DNA of 64,000 nucleotides from contig SMMW01000641.1 of the NCBI GenBank assembly GCA_004794655.1, positions 310,001-374,000 of the forward strand, given 5' to 3'. Source of the stretch: Marisa cornuarietis. Taxonomy: Eukaryota; Mollusca; Gastropoda; Architaenioglossa; Ampullariidae. Positions 33,854-45,650 of the stretch are shown here, one piece after another; within the stretch, counting starts at the first letter, position 1, and each line of letters starts with the position of its first letter. Made by a program: the position numbers and the translations under genes. The notes beneath the pieces were generated by a model. That model ran no database searches and was not told where the DNA came from. It saw only the letters and a program-made list of their open reading frames with translations.

Positions 33854-36800
33854 TCAACTCACAACTCATACTTACCTCCCAGCTGTCAGTCAACTCACAA
33901 CTCATACTTACCTCCTAGCTGTCAGTCAACTCACAACTCATACTTACCTCCTAGCTGTCAGTCAACTCACAATTCATGCTTACCTCCTAGCTGTCAGTCA
34001 ACTCACAACTCATACTTACCTCCTAGCTGTCAGTCAACTCACAATTCATGCTTACCTCCTAGCTGTCAGTCAACTCACAACTCATACTTACCTCCCAGCT
34101 GTCAGTCAACTCACAACTCATACTTACCTCCTAGCTGTCAGTCAACTCACAACTCATACTTACCTCCTAGCTGTCAGTCAACTCACAATTCATGCTTACC
34201 TCCTAGCTGTCAGTCAACTCACAATTCATGCTTACCTCCTAGCTGTCAGTCAACTCACAACTCATACTTACCTCCTAGCTGTCAGTCAACTCACAATTCA
34301 TGCTTACCTCCTAGCTGTCAGTCAACTCACAATTCATGCTTACCTCCTAGCTGTCAGTCAACTCACAAATCATACCAGCCTCCTAGCTGTCAGTCAACTC
34401 ACAACTCATACCAGCCTCCTAGATGTCAGTCAACTCACAACTCATACCAGCCTCCTAGCTGTCAGTCAACTCACAAATCATACTTACCTCCTAGCTGTCA
34501 GTCAACTCACAACTCATACCAGCCTCCCAGCTGTCAGTCAACTCACAACTCATACTTACCTCCTAGCTGTCAGTCAACTCACAACTCATACTTACCTCCT
34601 AGCTGTCAGTCAACTCACAATTCATGCTTACCTCCTAGCTGTCAGTCAACTCACAATTCATGCTTACCTCCTAGCTGTCAGTCAACTCACAACTCATACT
34701 TACCTCCTAGATGTCAGTCAACTCACAATTCATGCTTACCTCCTAGCTGTCAGTCAACTCACAAATCATACCAGCCTCCTAGTTGTCAGTCAACTCAAAA
34801 CTCATACTTACCTCCTAGCTGTTAGTCAACTCACAACTCATACCAGCCTCCTAGCTGTCAGTCAAATCACAACTCATACTTACCTCCCAGCTGTCAGTCA
34901 ACTCACAATTCATACTTACCTCCTAGCTGTCAGTCAACTCACAATTCATACTTACCTCCTAGCTGTCAGTCACTCACAACTCATACCAGCCTCCTAGCTG
35001 TCAGTCAACTCACAACTCATACTTACCTCCTAGCTGTCAGTCAACTCACAACTCATACTTACTTCCTAGCTGTCAGTCAACTCACAATTCATGCTTACCT
35101 CCTAGCTGTCAGTCAACTCACAATTCATGCTTACCTCCTAGCTGTCAGTCAACTCACAACTCATACTTACCTCCTAGCTGTCAGTCAACTCACAATTCAT
35201 GCTTACCTCCTAGCTGTCAGTCAACTCACAACTCATACTTACCTCCTAGCTGTCAGTCAACTCACAACTCATACTTACCTCCTAGCTGTCAGTCAACTCA
35301 CAATTCATGCTTACCTCCTAGCTGTCAGTCAACTCACAACTCATACTTACCTCCTAGATGTCAGTCAACTCACAATTCATGCTTACCTCCTAGCTGTCAG
35401 TCAACTCACAAATCATACCAGCCTTCTAGTTGTCAGTCAACTCAAAACTCATACTTACCTCCTAGCTGTTAGTCAACTCACAACTCATACCAGCCTCCTA
35501 GCTGTCAGTCAACTCACAACTCATACTTACCTCCCAGCCGTCAGTCAACTCACAATTCATACTTACCTCCTAGCTGTCAGTCAACTCACAACTCATACTT
35601 ACCTCCTAGCTGTCAGTCACTCACAACTCATACCAGCCTCCTAGCTGTCAGTCAACTCACAACTCATACTTACCTCCTAGCTGTCAGTCAACTCAAAACT
35701 CATACTTACCTCCTAGCTGTTAGTCAACTCACAATTCATGCTTACCTCCTAGCTGTCAGTCAACTCACAATTCATGCTTACCTCCTAGCTGTCAGTCAAC
35801 TCACAACTCATACTTACCTCCTAGCTGTCAGTCAACTCACAATTCATGCTTACCTCCTAGCTGTCAGTCAACTCACAACTCATACTTACCTCCTAGCTGT
35901 CAGTCAACTCACAACTCATACTTACCTCCTAGCTGTCAGTCAACTCACAATTCATGCTTACCTCCTAGCTGTCAGTCAACTCACAATTCATGCTTACCTC
36001 CTAGCTGTCAGTCAACTCACAAATCATACCAGCCTCCTAGTTGTCAGTCAACTCACAACTCATACCAGCCTCCTAGCTGTCAGTTAACTCACAACTCATA
36101 CTTACCTCCCAGCTGTCAGTCAACTCACAATTCATACTTACCTCCTAGCTGTCAGTCAACTCACAATTCATACCAGCCTCCTAGCTGTCAGTCAACTCAC
36201 AACTCATACCAGCCTCCTAGCTGTCAGTCAACTCACAACTCGTACCAGCCTCCTAGCTCTCAGTCAACTCACAACTCATACCAGCCTCCTAGCTGTCAGT
36301 CAACTCACAACTCATACTTACCTCCCAGCTGTCAGTCAACTCACATCTCATACCAGCCTCCTAGCTGTCAGTCAACTCACAACTCATACTTACCTCCTAG
36401 CTGTCAGTCAACTCACAACTCATACCAGCCTCCCAGCTGTCAGTCAACTCACAACTCATACTTACCTCCTAGCTGTCAGTCAACTCACAACTCATACTTA
36501 CCTCCTAGCTGTCAGTCAACTCACAATTCATGCTTACCTCCTAGCTGTCAGTCAACTCACAATTCATGCTTACCTCCTAGCTGTCAGTCAACTCACAACT
36601 CATACTTACCTCCTAGATGTCAGTCAACTCACAATTCATGCTTACCTCCTAGCTGTCAGTCAACTCACAAATCATACCAGCCTCCTAGTTGTCAGTCAAC
36701 TCAAAACTCATACTTACCTCCTAGCTGTTAGTCAACTCACAACTCATACCAGCCTCCTAGCTGTCAGTCAACTCACAACTCATACTTACCTCCCAGCTGT

Positions 36801-37700
36801 CAGTCAACTCACAATTCATACTTACCTCCTAGATGTCAGTCAACTCACAACTCATACTTACCTCCTAGATGTCAGTCAACTCACAACTCATACTAGCCTC
36901 CTAGCTGTCAGTCAACTCACAACTCATACCAGCCTCCTAGCTGTCAGTCAACTCACAACTCATACCAGCCTCCTAGCTCTCAGTCAACTCACAATTCATA
37001 CCAGCCTCCTAGCTGTCAGTCAACTCACAACTCATACCAGCCTCCTAGCTGTCAGTCAACTCACAACTCATACCAGCCTCCTAGCTGTCAGTCAACTCAC
37101 AACTCATACCGGCCTCCTAGGTGTCAGTCAACTCACAACTCATACCAGCCTCCTAGCTGTCAGTCAACTCACAACTCATACCAGCCTCCTAGCTGTCAGT
37201 CAACTCACAACTCATACCAGCCTCCTAGCTGTCAGTCAACTCACAACTCATACTTACCTCCTAACTCTCAGTCAACTCACAACTCATACTTACCTCCTAG
37301 CTGTCAGTCAACTCACAACTCATACTTACCTCCTAGCTGTCAGTCAACTCACAACTCATACCAGCCTCCTAGCTGTCAGTCAACTCACAACTCATACCAG
37401 CCTCCTAGCTGTCAGTCAACTCACAACTCATACTTACCTCCTAACTCTCAGTCAACTCACAACTCATACTTACCTCCTAACTCTCAGTCAACTCACAACT
37501 CATACCAGCCTCCTAGCTGTCAGTCAACTCACAACTCACACCAGCCTCCTAGGTGTCAGTCAACTCACAACTCATACCAGCCTCCTAGCTGTCAGTCAAC
37601 TCACAACTCATACCAGCCTCCTAGCTGTCAGTCAACTCACAACTCACACCAGCCTCCTAGGTGTCAGTCAACTCACAACTCATACTTACCTCCCAACTCA
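33849..37700. repeat. 36-bp satellite, right segment, about 107 copies
   Basis: Head-to-tail units of CAGTCAACTCACAACTCATA followed by CTTACCTCCTAGCTGT. Common variants are CCAGCCTCC for CTTACCTCC, and AATTCATGC or AAATCATAC for AACTCATAC. Blocks carrying rare variants (TAGTTGTCAG...CTCAAAACTC...GCTGTTAG) recur at about 34765, 35410 and 36670, so long segments have been duplicated inside the array. The unit is 12 codons, which keeps frames open for hundreds of codons (SQLTTHTYLLAV). These are not called as genes. Confidence 0.96.
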
Positions 37701-38934
37701 CATTGTACATCGTCTGTTGTTTGCTCTGAGTTGTTACTGAATTGTTAGTAACTAAATGTTTGTTAGCATTACTGTGTTTTTGGTCAACTAGATTTTACTC
37801 CATGTTAATCGCATTGATTGCTGTCTGACTAGTCACTAGTCTGTGTAGTCATTGTGTACACCACCTTCTCAACCTCTCCTGCCTCCCACAACTTTAGGAA
37901 GTTTCAGTTCGCACTCCGTAAAATAATATTCTAATGTTGGAAGAAGATTAAGTCTGATTCATAATTTGTAAACTATATTCAGTATTCATTGTAAACCAAG
38001 TGAACAAAAATAAATTTTTAACTCAAAAATCAAATATAAACTCAACAATTCACAAAGCACTCTTTTCGAAATTTCATATCGCACCCTGGGTGTGTGGCCA
38101 CAGTCGACTGAGAACACCTGGTGTAGACAATAGACAGGTGATTTATTATATTGTAAAATTGTTGTTTTGTGCTGTATACAATATATTATGCGGTGTTTCC
38201 TCTCTATTTTATGTATCATTGTTAACGATTCCCGATGTTTATAACATAATTAATGAGGGACATAGTATTGTATCACAATTCACAATTTTAAATATTTTTC
38301 TTGTTTATCGTTTTTGCTATTTACTTTTCTTTACTCAATTTTGACATTTTAATGAGAGTTTGACATTCTCTACACCAAGCATCACATGACAACTAGTTGA
38401 AATCATTTAACAAACATTATTGTAAATATTTTTATTACTTAATTAGAAACATACAATGTGCATACACGTGGTTTAGTTGCTAGCCATACTCAGGAAGCAA
38501 AATAACTGTTCACACCCAGAGGTAGAGCCGAACATTACCACAATCCTTCTGGCAAACTTCCTGAAGTTTTTAAACTGTTCAGGAAGGTATGAAAAGACCC
38601 ACATAACCGTTTTTGTGAATGACTACAGTGTCCTTTGTGTGGGCGGCAGGTGCGCTTGAAAATGGCCTCGTGTATGACATGCCTGCTGTACAGAATATTA
38701 TGAGTGAATAAATTAGTATGGACCTCACCATTAGACATTGTTCTTTAAACTAACTGCAGTTGTAATAAAAGTAGTAAAGTGTTAGTCGTTTTAGTTTGTA
38801 AGTGCCATTCTCTACACTCAGTGTTATTCTATTTGCTAAGTTCTCTCCTCTGTAATAAATTCTCTTCTCTTCATTAAGTGTCGTAACATTCACGAGATTA
38901 TGTTGTACTGACTAACCGCCATTCAGGCACTGTT
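37701..38934. other. single-copy AT-rich sequence, no supported gene
   Basis: About 1.2 kb with no recognisable domain or mobile element. Confidence 0.5.
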
Positions 38935-39510
38935 ACTCCATGCACTTAGTGTTACTTCATACACTGTGTCATTCCATACACTTAGTGCCATTTCGTACAT
39001 TTAGTGTTATTCCATACACTTAGTGTTATTCCATACACTTAGTGTCATTTCGTACATTTAGTGTTATTCCCTACATTTAGTGTTATTCCATACACTTAGT
39101 GTCATTCCCTACATTTAGTGTTATTCCATACACTTAGTGTCATTTCGTACATTTAGTGTTATTCCCTACATTTAGTGTTATTCCATACACTTAGTGTCAT
39201 TTCGTACATTTAGTGTTATTCCCTACATTTAGTGTTATTCCATACACTTAGTGTCATTTCGTACATTTAGTGTTATTCCCTACATTTAGTGTTATTCCAT
39301 ACACTTAGTGTCATTTCGTACATTTAGTGTTATTCCCTACATTTAGTGTTATTCCATACACTTAGTGTCATTTCGTACATTTAGTGTTATTCCCTACATT
39401 TAGTGTTATTCCATACACTTAGTGTCATTTCGTACATTTAGTGTTATTCCCTACATTTAGTGTTATTCCATACACTTAGTGTCATTCCCTCCACTGTTAT
39501 TCCATACACT
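38935..39510. repeat. 19-bp repeat organised as a 57-bp higher-order unit
   Basis: Three related 19-bp modules, AGTGTTATTCCATACACTT, AGTGTCATTTCGTACATTT and AGTGTTATTCCCTACATTT, follow one another in fixed order to form a 57-bp unit repeated about seven times. Irregular modules sit at both edges. Confidence 0.94.
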
Positions 39511-39546
39511 TTGAGTCATTCCATACACTTACTATTATTCTCTCCC

Positions 39547-39946
39547 CTAAATGTTCCTGATGTGGTGCAGCGTTGGTTGTCGCCGCCTGACGAACCACTG
39601 GACGACGTTAACAACGTCCGGAGTAAGCAGCAGGACGATGATCGCTGTGATGACGACGATGGCGATGACGCCGCAGACGATGGAGGAGGACCTGTCGTCC
39701 CAGGCACTGTGTTTGTCTCGCCTGTAGCGGCTCAAGGTGTGAGGTGGTATCAGCAGCTGGCGGTGTGCGGACACCCAGTCCTCCTCGTCCCCCACCTCCG
39801 TGCCGTTGCCTTGTGCACAGAGACAGGAGCACTGGGCAGCCCCGGGGGTGGAGCTGTCGCTGGTGGACGAGGTGCTGACACTTTCTGGCTCCTCCCTTGC
39901 ACGTGTCGTCTGTGGCGACGAAGTTTCACAAAATGGTGTTTCTGCA
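39547..39946 (-). CDS. candidate 3' exon encoding a single membrane segment
   Basis: A minus-strand open stretch begins after an acceptor-like TTCTTTTACAATTGCAG (about 39947) and runs about 132 codons to TAG at 39547-39549. It encodes a Ser/Thr/acidic region (CETSSPQTT, SVSTSSTSDSSTPG), a Cys cluster (CSCLC), basic RYRRDKH, then a hydrophobic helix ending VLLLTPDVVN, and a basic tail WFVRRRQPTL. The layout resembles a long third cytoplasmic loop plus TM6 of a class A GPCR (the TPD proline), but a single-pass membrane protein is equally possible. The region is GC-richer than its surroundings. Neither an upstream nor a TM7-like downstream exon was found, and repeats flank both sides. Confidence 0.4.
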
Positions 39947-40205
39947 ATTGTAAAAGAACGATTTTCCTTTTTGTTGTTGTCGTGGACACGACCGTTTATT
40001 AGAGGTTATTAGACGCAGCTATGTATGGAAGCACAACAACAAAACAACAAAACAACAACACATTGATATCCACTTCACCATATCTACTCTCTTAAATCAT
40101 ACTTTAGGCAGACATGTCATCTACATTCATACATTCATCTACAGCAACATTCACAAGTCGCACGGACAAAGCAAAGAAGGTCAGCCTCAGTCTCTTGGTC
40201 CTGCA

Positions 40206-40531
40206 GGGACAGGTATACAGGTACAGGTATACAGGTATACAGATATATAGGTACAGGTACACAGGTACAGGTACACATGTATACAGGAATACAGGTATAC
40301 AGGTATACAGATATATAGGTACAGGTACACAGGTACAGGTACACATGTATACAGGAATACAGGTACAGGTACACAGGTACACAGGTACACAGGAATACAG
40401 GTATACAGGTATAGGCACAGGTACACAGGTACAGGTACACATGTATACAGGTATACAGGAATACAGGTACACAGGTATACAGGTATGCAGATACACAGGT
40501 ACACAGGTATACAGATACACAGGTACACAGT
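40206..40531. repeat. degenerate ACAGGTATACAGGTAC repeat
   Basis: About 325 bp of ACAGGTAC and ACAGGTAT hexamer-octamer units. The Cys/Val/Pro/Tyr frames on the minus strand and Tyr/Arg/Thr frames on the plus strand are translations of this repeat. Confidence 0.92.
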
Positions 40532-40627
40532 CGGCAGCCAGATAGAAGTTGATTAAACTCTCGACAGATATTTGGTCACCAGAGTGAGGCGTTTTAAAAC
40601 TGACCGCCATTGTTTTTCTGACCTACT

Positions 40628-41631
40628 TGTCTCATAGACAACATTGAGGTGAGTGACGTGGTATGTGTCTTATAGACAACATTGAGGTGAGTGACGTGGT
40701 ATGTGTCTCATAGACAACATTGAGGTGAGTGACGTGGTATGTGTCTCATAGACAACATTGAGGTGAGTGACGTGGTATGTGTCTTATAGACAACATTGAG
40801 GTGAGTGACGTGGTATGTGTCTTATAGACAACATTGAGGTGAGTGACGTGGTATGTGTCTCATAGACAACATTGAGGTGAGTGACGTGGTATGTGTCTCA
40901 TAGACAACATTGAGGTGAGTGACGTGGTATGTGTCTTATAGACAACATTGAGGTGAGTGACGTGGTATGTGTCTTATAGACAACATTGAGGTGAGTGACG
41001 TGGTATGTGTCTCATAGACAACATTGAGGTGAGTGACGTGGTATGTGTCTTATAGACAACATTGAGGTGAGTGACGTGGTATGTGTCTCATAGACAACAT
41101 TGAGGTGAGTGACGTGGTATGTGTCTCATAGACAACATTGAGGTGAGTGACGTGGTATGTGTCTCATAGACAACATTGAGGTGAGTGACGTGGTATGTGT
41201 CTCATAGACAACATTGAGGTGAGTGACGTGGTATGTGTCTCATAGACAACATTGAGGTGAGTGACGTGGTATGTGTCTTATAGACAACATTGAGGTGAGT
41301 GACGTGGTATGTGTCTCATAGACAACATTGAGGTGAGTGACGTGGTATGTGTCTTATAGACAACATTGAGGTGAGTGACGTGGTATGTGTCTCATAGACA
41401 ACATTGAGGTGAGTGACGTGGTATGTGTCTCATAGACAACATTGAGGTGAGTGACGTGGTATGTGTCTCATAGACAACATTGAGGTGAGTGACGTGGTAT
41501 GTGTCTCATAGACAACATTGAGGTGAGTGACGTGGTATGTGTCTCATAGACAACATTGAGGTGAGTGACGTGGTATGTGTCTCATAGACAACATTGAGGT
41601 GAGTGACGTGGTATGTGTCTCATAGACAACG
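40628..41631. repeat. 38-bp minisatellite, about 27 copies, nearly identical
   Basis: Units of 38 bp (TAGACAACATTGAGGTGAGT, GACGTGGTATGTGTCTCA) differ essentially only at one C/T position (GTCTCATA or GTCTTATA). Each plus-strand unit carries GAG|GTGAGT, a consensus-quality splice donor string. Confidence 0.96.
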
Positions 41632-42929
41632 CAGGTCTAGCATCAAGTGCTTGTCGCTCTCACCATTGATGTTCTTGCTTTCCTCCGACTTTTGCGACTG
41701 GAATGAAGTGTTGCTGCTGTTGTCGACATGAATCTGTCCTCTTGGGTCCGACTGCATCAGACGGCAACTTTCATTCTGAACACTGAGGCCTACGGAAACT
41801 TAATAATAATAGTAAAAAAAAACATTTATAGTATGACCAAAATGTCTCGTACAGACAGACAGACAATCAGGCAGGCAGACAGACAGACAGACAATCAGGC
41901 AGGCAGACAGACAGACAGACAAGTTCATTCATTGTTGCCTGTAGGTATATTGTAGACTTGTAAGTTAAGCAGCTCGGTCACATGTATTCTTTCGTAACAC
42001 TTCTAGCCATCGTGATAAGTTTTCTCTGGTGATCATCTATTGCATCATCATCATCAGCAGCAGCAGAAGCAGCAGCATCATCATCGTCGTCGTCGTCGTC
42101 GTCGATAATCAATATCATTATTGTTATAAAATACATATGTTGAGTGTTGTTCCTCATCTTTGTTTAATAAAAAGGGCGTGGTGAGGAGATGTGAGTTTTC
42201 ACTCACACTCAGAGTTTTGATTCACATCCAGAGAAGAAGAAGGAAAACAACGAGCTACAGAGACGAAGACCGACACAAACAAGACGATGACAAGTTGTGT
42301 GTATGTACAAGTTTACAGTCGACCTGTCTGAGATGAATAATCATTGAACATCAGATGAAAGAGGTGACAAATGTGAAAAACGTAGTAAAAGCTTGAAGAC
42401 GATCTTAGACATTTTTCTAGTATAGCAAAAGTGGAGACAAAAATCTGTTACCAGCGAGTAGGACAGCGACTGCAATGTTTCCACACGACTTTGTGATCAG
42501 AATATTTGGAGCTTGAGACATTCTTCCTCCAGCGAAGTACAGCGGGTTGTGAAACATTCAGACAGATGCCATGCGTGTCTTGTCCAGAACCATTTCAAAT
42601 GTTGCTGCCTCGCACAAAGCCGTTACCATTCCCTTATAAACCATGAATAATCACCCCTCCCTCCGCTTCAAATATGGGGAAACTACTTCGCTGTCCTTCT
42701 ATCAATCTGACGCTACTCCTGTCTAGTTCCTGCCCGCTGTGTGTGAAGCATGCATCGTGCAAACTACGTTCGTGGACTGAGCGGCCTCTTGTCAACATTC
42801 AAATCAAGTCCTTTGCTCTCAGCCGAGTCCATTGTGCAGCCCCGACTGTGTGGGATGTGATCTTTGTCAATTGTCAGGCTGAGAAACCTGTCGAGTCTGG
42901 AACATTCCAAGGAAGCAGCTCTGTATGTA
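41632..42929. other. single-copy sequence with short simple repeats
   Basis: Includes a CAGA/CAGG repeat at about 41850-41922 and a CAG/CAT/TCG trinucleotide run at about 42045-42108. A 127-codon frame (42674-43057) is not supported by any domain. Confidence 0.5.
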
Positions 42930-43435
42930 TTCGTGGCGATGTAAGAGATGTATTGCTTATGGAATGCATTCACAGCGATGTCAGATATTTCATGGAATGC
43001 ATTCACAGCGAGCTCTGCGATTTCTTTTTATTCAATATATATGATTATTTTTTATGAAATGCATTCACAGAGATGTCAGAAAGTAATCCTTATAGAATAT
43101 TTACAGCAAAGTACGAGATTTCTTTTGAAATCTGTTTACAGCAATAAATACATTCTTTATGTAATGTACTCATAGCATTGAAGACATTTATTTCTTAATG
43201 AATGTATTGACAGAGATGTAAGTAATGTATTCCTCGTGGAATGTATTGACAAAGATGTAAGAGATGTATTCCTCGTGCAATGTATTGACAGAGATGTAAG
43301 TAATGTATTCCTCGTGCAATGTATTGACAGAGATGTAAGAGATGTATTCCTTGTGCAATGTATTGACAGAGATGTAAGTAATGTATTCCTCGTGGAATGT
43401 ATTGACAGAGATGTAAGTAATGTATTTATTTCACA
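42930..43435. repeat. 39-bp repeat and diverged relatives
   Basis: From about 43200 come near-perfect 39-bp units (TGTATTGACAGAGATGTAAG, AGATGTATTCCTCGTGCAA). Before them, 42930-43200 holds older diverged copies recognisable by GAATGCATTCACAGCGATGT. The array therefore grades from old (left) to young (right). The unit is 13 codons, giving open frames on both strands that are not genes. Confidence 0.88.
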
Positions 43436-43492
43436 CAAAATATATTCCAGGAAATTTAAAAGATGTGTTTATTATCAAATCTTACTCTCGTT

Positions 43493-43546
<54 letters not shown>
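43493..43546. repeat. (CA)n microsatellite
   Basis: About 26 CA dinucleotides. Confidence 0.95.
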
Positions 43547-43547
<1 letters not shown>

Positions 43548-44574
43548 ACTGTGAAACGTATGAAGTCCATTCATCATGTTAAAGAAGTGCTGTAGCAGGA
43601 TTCTCACAAGTTTGTTTTCAAGGTGCACTTTCCCTGTAGCAGTTATTTCAGTCTCCGAAGGACACCGTCACCTGATGATACTTCATAGCCAGGCACTTGC
43701 TGCAGTTATCACCAACATGTCAAGGACCCGCCGGCCTAGCCCTATCTCAGCACTGAACACTCGGCAATCTAGCCACTACTGATGACTAAAGTGTGGAGAC
43801 TATAACTAGAGACAAAGGGATGTGGCCTTGTGTTCACATTCAAGTAGCTGGCTGTTCCGCGCTTTTGCCATTAGAAATATCATCAACTCGGAGGAAACTG
43901 CTGGAAGATTTATTAAAAATGGCAATACGAATGGCACATAAAGGGGAAGAATGAGCTGCTCCTCTGTGTTGGTGCAGCCTCTACAACAGCGGGAAATCAT
44001 CCGCTTCCATCCTATGAGTGACAGCTCTAAACTCCTTTGTTCAGGCTCACAATTCTCTCGTGACACGTGTTCACATCGCTCAACTCCAAAAGTTTTCTTT
44101 TGCACGTGACACTTGTTCACAGGACTGGGGACGCAAGAGGTTTTGTCTGCACGTGGCACGTGTTCACAGACCTGAACGTGGCACGTGTTCACAGGGCTGG
44201 ATGCTCAATCCTTTGTTACTCTTCTTTCTTCTCTCACCCTCTACCATCCATCCCCCCTCTAGTCAAAAAAGATGGGAGTATTGTATAAGAAATCAGCCAG
44301 ACAACCAACCAACCAACCAACCAATTAACCAGCCATGCAAGCAACTGTTCCTGGTGCTCAGCTTTGAATGTCGCTGGTTCAAGTCTCACCTTAGCCAGTA
44401 ACTGGAAAACTCTTTCTACCCACCCTGAACACGGGAACCTTACGAGCATATCGAGTCGCAACGAATGCGGGTAAGTACACGCTGTTGTACCGCATAGCTG
44501 ACTGCTTGTATATAACAGCTAGACTATGGAACCCTGTACGTGTTTACCCGTATCACGGACCTTCATCTACGCTG
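43547..44574. other. single-copy sequence, no supported gene
   Basis: Contains four scattered copies of CACGTGTTCACA-like strings (44065-44195) and a CCAA run at about 44305-44325. A GGTTCAAGTCTC B-box-like string at 44378-44389 lacks a matching A box. Confidence 0.45.
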
Positions 44575-45650
44575 CAGACATGTCACGTGTTTCATGTTAT
44601 CGGGGAGAGGATTACGTGACAGCTACACTGCAGACATGTCACGTGTTACATGTTATCAATGAGAGGATTACGTGACAGCTACACTGCAGACATGTCACAT
44701 GTTACATGTTATCGGGGAGATGATTACGTGACAGCTACACTGCAGACATGTCACGTGTTACATGTTATCAGTGAGAGGATTACGTGACAGCTACACTGCA
44801 GACATGTCACATGTTACATGTTATCGGGGAGAGGATTACGTGACAGAAACACTGCAGACATGTCACGTGTTACATGTTATCGGGGAGAGGATTACGTGAC
44901 AGCTACACTGCAGACATGTCACGTGTTACATGTTATCGGGGAGAGGATTACGTGACAGCTACACTGCAGACATGTCACGTGTTACATGTTATCGGGGAGA
45001 GGATTACGTGACAGCTACACTGCAGACATGTCACGTGTTACATGTTATCGGGGAGAGGATTACGTGACAACTACACTGCAGACATGTCACGTGTTACATG
45101 TTATCGGGGAGAGGATTACGTGACAACTACACTGCAGACATATTACGTGTTACATGTTATCGGGGAGAGGATTACGTGACAACTACACTGCAGACATATT
45201 ACGTGTTACATGTTATCGGGGAGAGGATTACGTGACAACTACACTGCAGACATATTACGTGTTACATGTTATCGGGGAGAGGATTACGTGACAACTACAC
45301 TGCAGACATATTACGTGTTACATGTTATCGGGGAGAGGATTACGTGACAACTACACTGCAGACATATTACGTGTTACATGTTATCGGGGAGAGGATTACG
45401 TGACAACTACACTGCAGACATATTACGTGTTACATGTTATCGGGGAGAGGATTACGTGACAACTACACTGCAGACATATTACGTGTTACATGTTATCGGG
45501 GAGAGGATTACGTGACAACTACACTGCAGACATATTACGTGTTACATGTTATCGGGGAGAGGATTACGTGACAACTACACTGCAGACATATTACGTGTTA
45601 CATGTTATCGGGGAGAGGATTACGTGACAACTACACTGCAGACATGTCAC
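44575..45650. repeat. 56-bp minisatellite, about 19 copies, with two sub-blocks
   Basis: Units contain GTTACATGTTATCGGGGAGA, GGATTACGTGACAGCTACAC and TGCAGACATGTCACGT. Left units have CAGCTACAC and ATGTCACGTG (an E-box). From about 45065 on, units carry CAACTACAC, and from about 45135 also ATATTACGTG. The final unit returns to ATGTCACA. Confidence 0.96.

Noticed and set aside
33756..34997. 413-codon open frame across the solo LTR end and the 36-bp satellite
   Set aside because: It begins in the LTR and continues only because the unit is 12 codons without a stop. Alternative frames are open too, and the peptide is a plain 12-residue repeat.
40104..40610. 168-codon minus-strand frame starting MAVSFKTPHSGDQ
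   Set aside because: After about 28 unique residues it is pure repeat translation. Splicing its start to the 39946 exon does not give a compatible phase.
44378..44389. Possible tRNA or SINE (GGTTCAAGTCTC)
   Set aside because: Only a B-box-like string. No T-arm pairing and no A box at the right distance.
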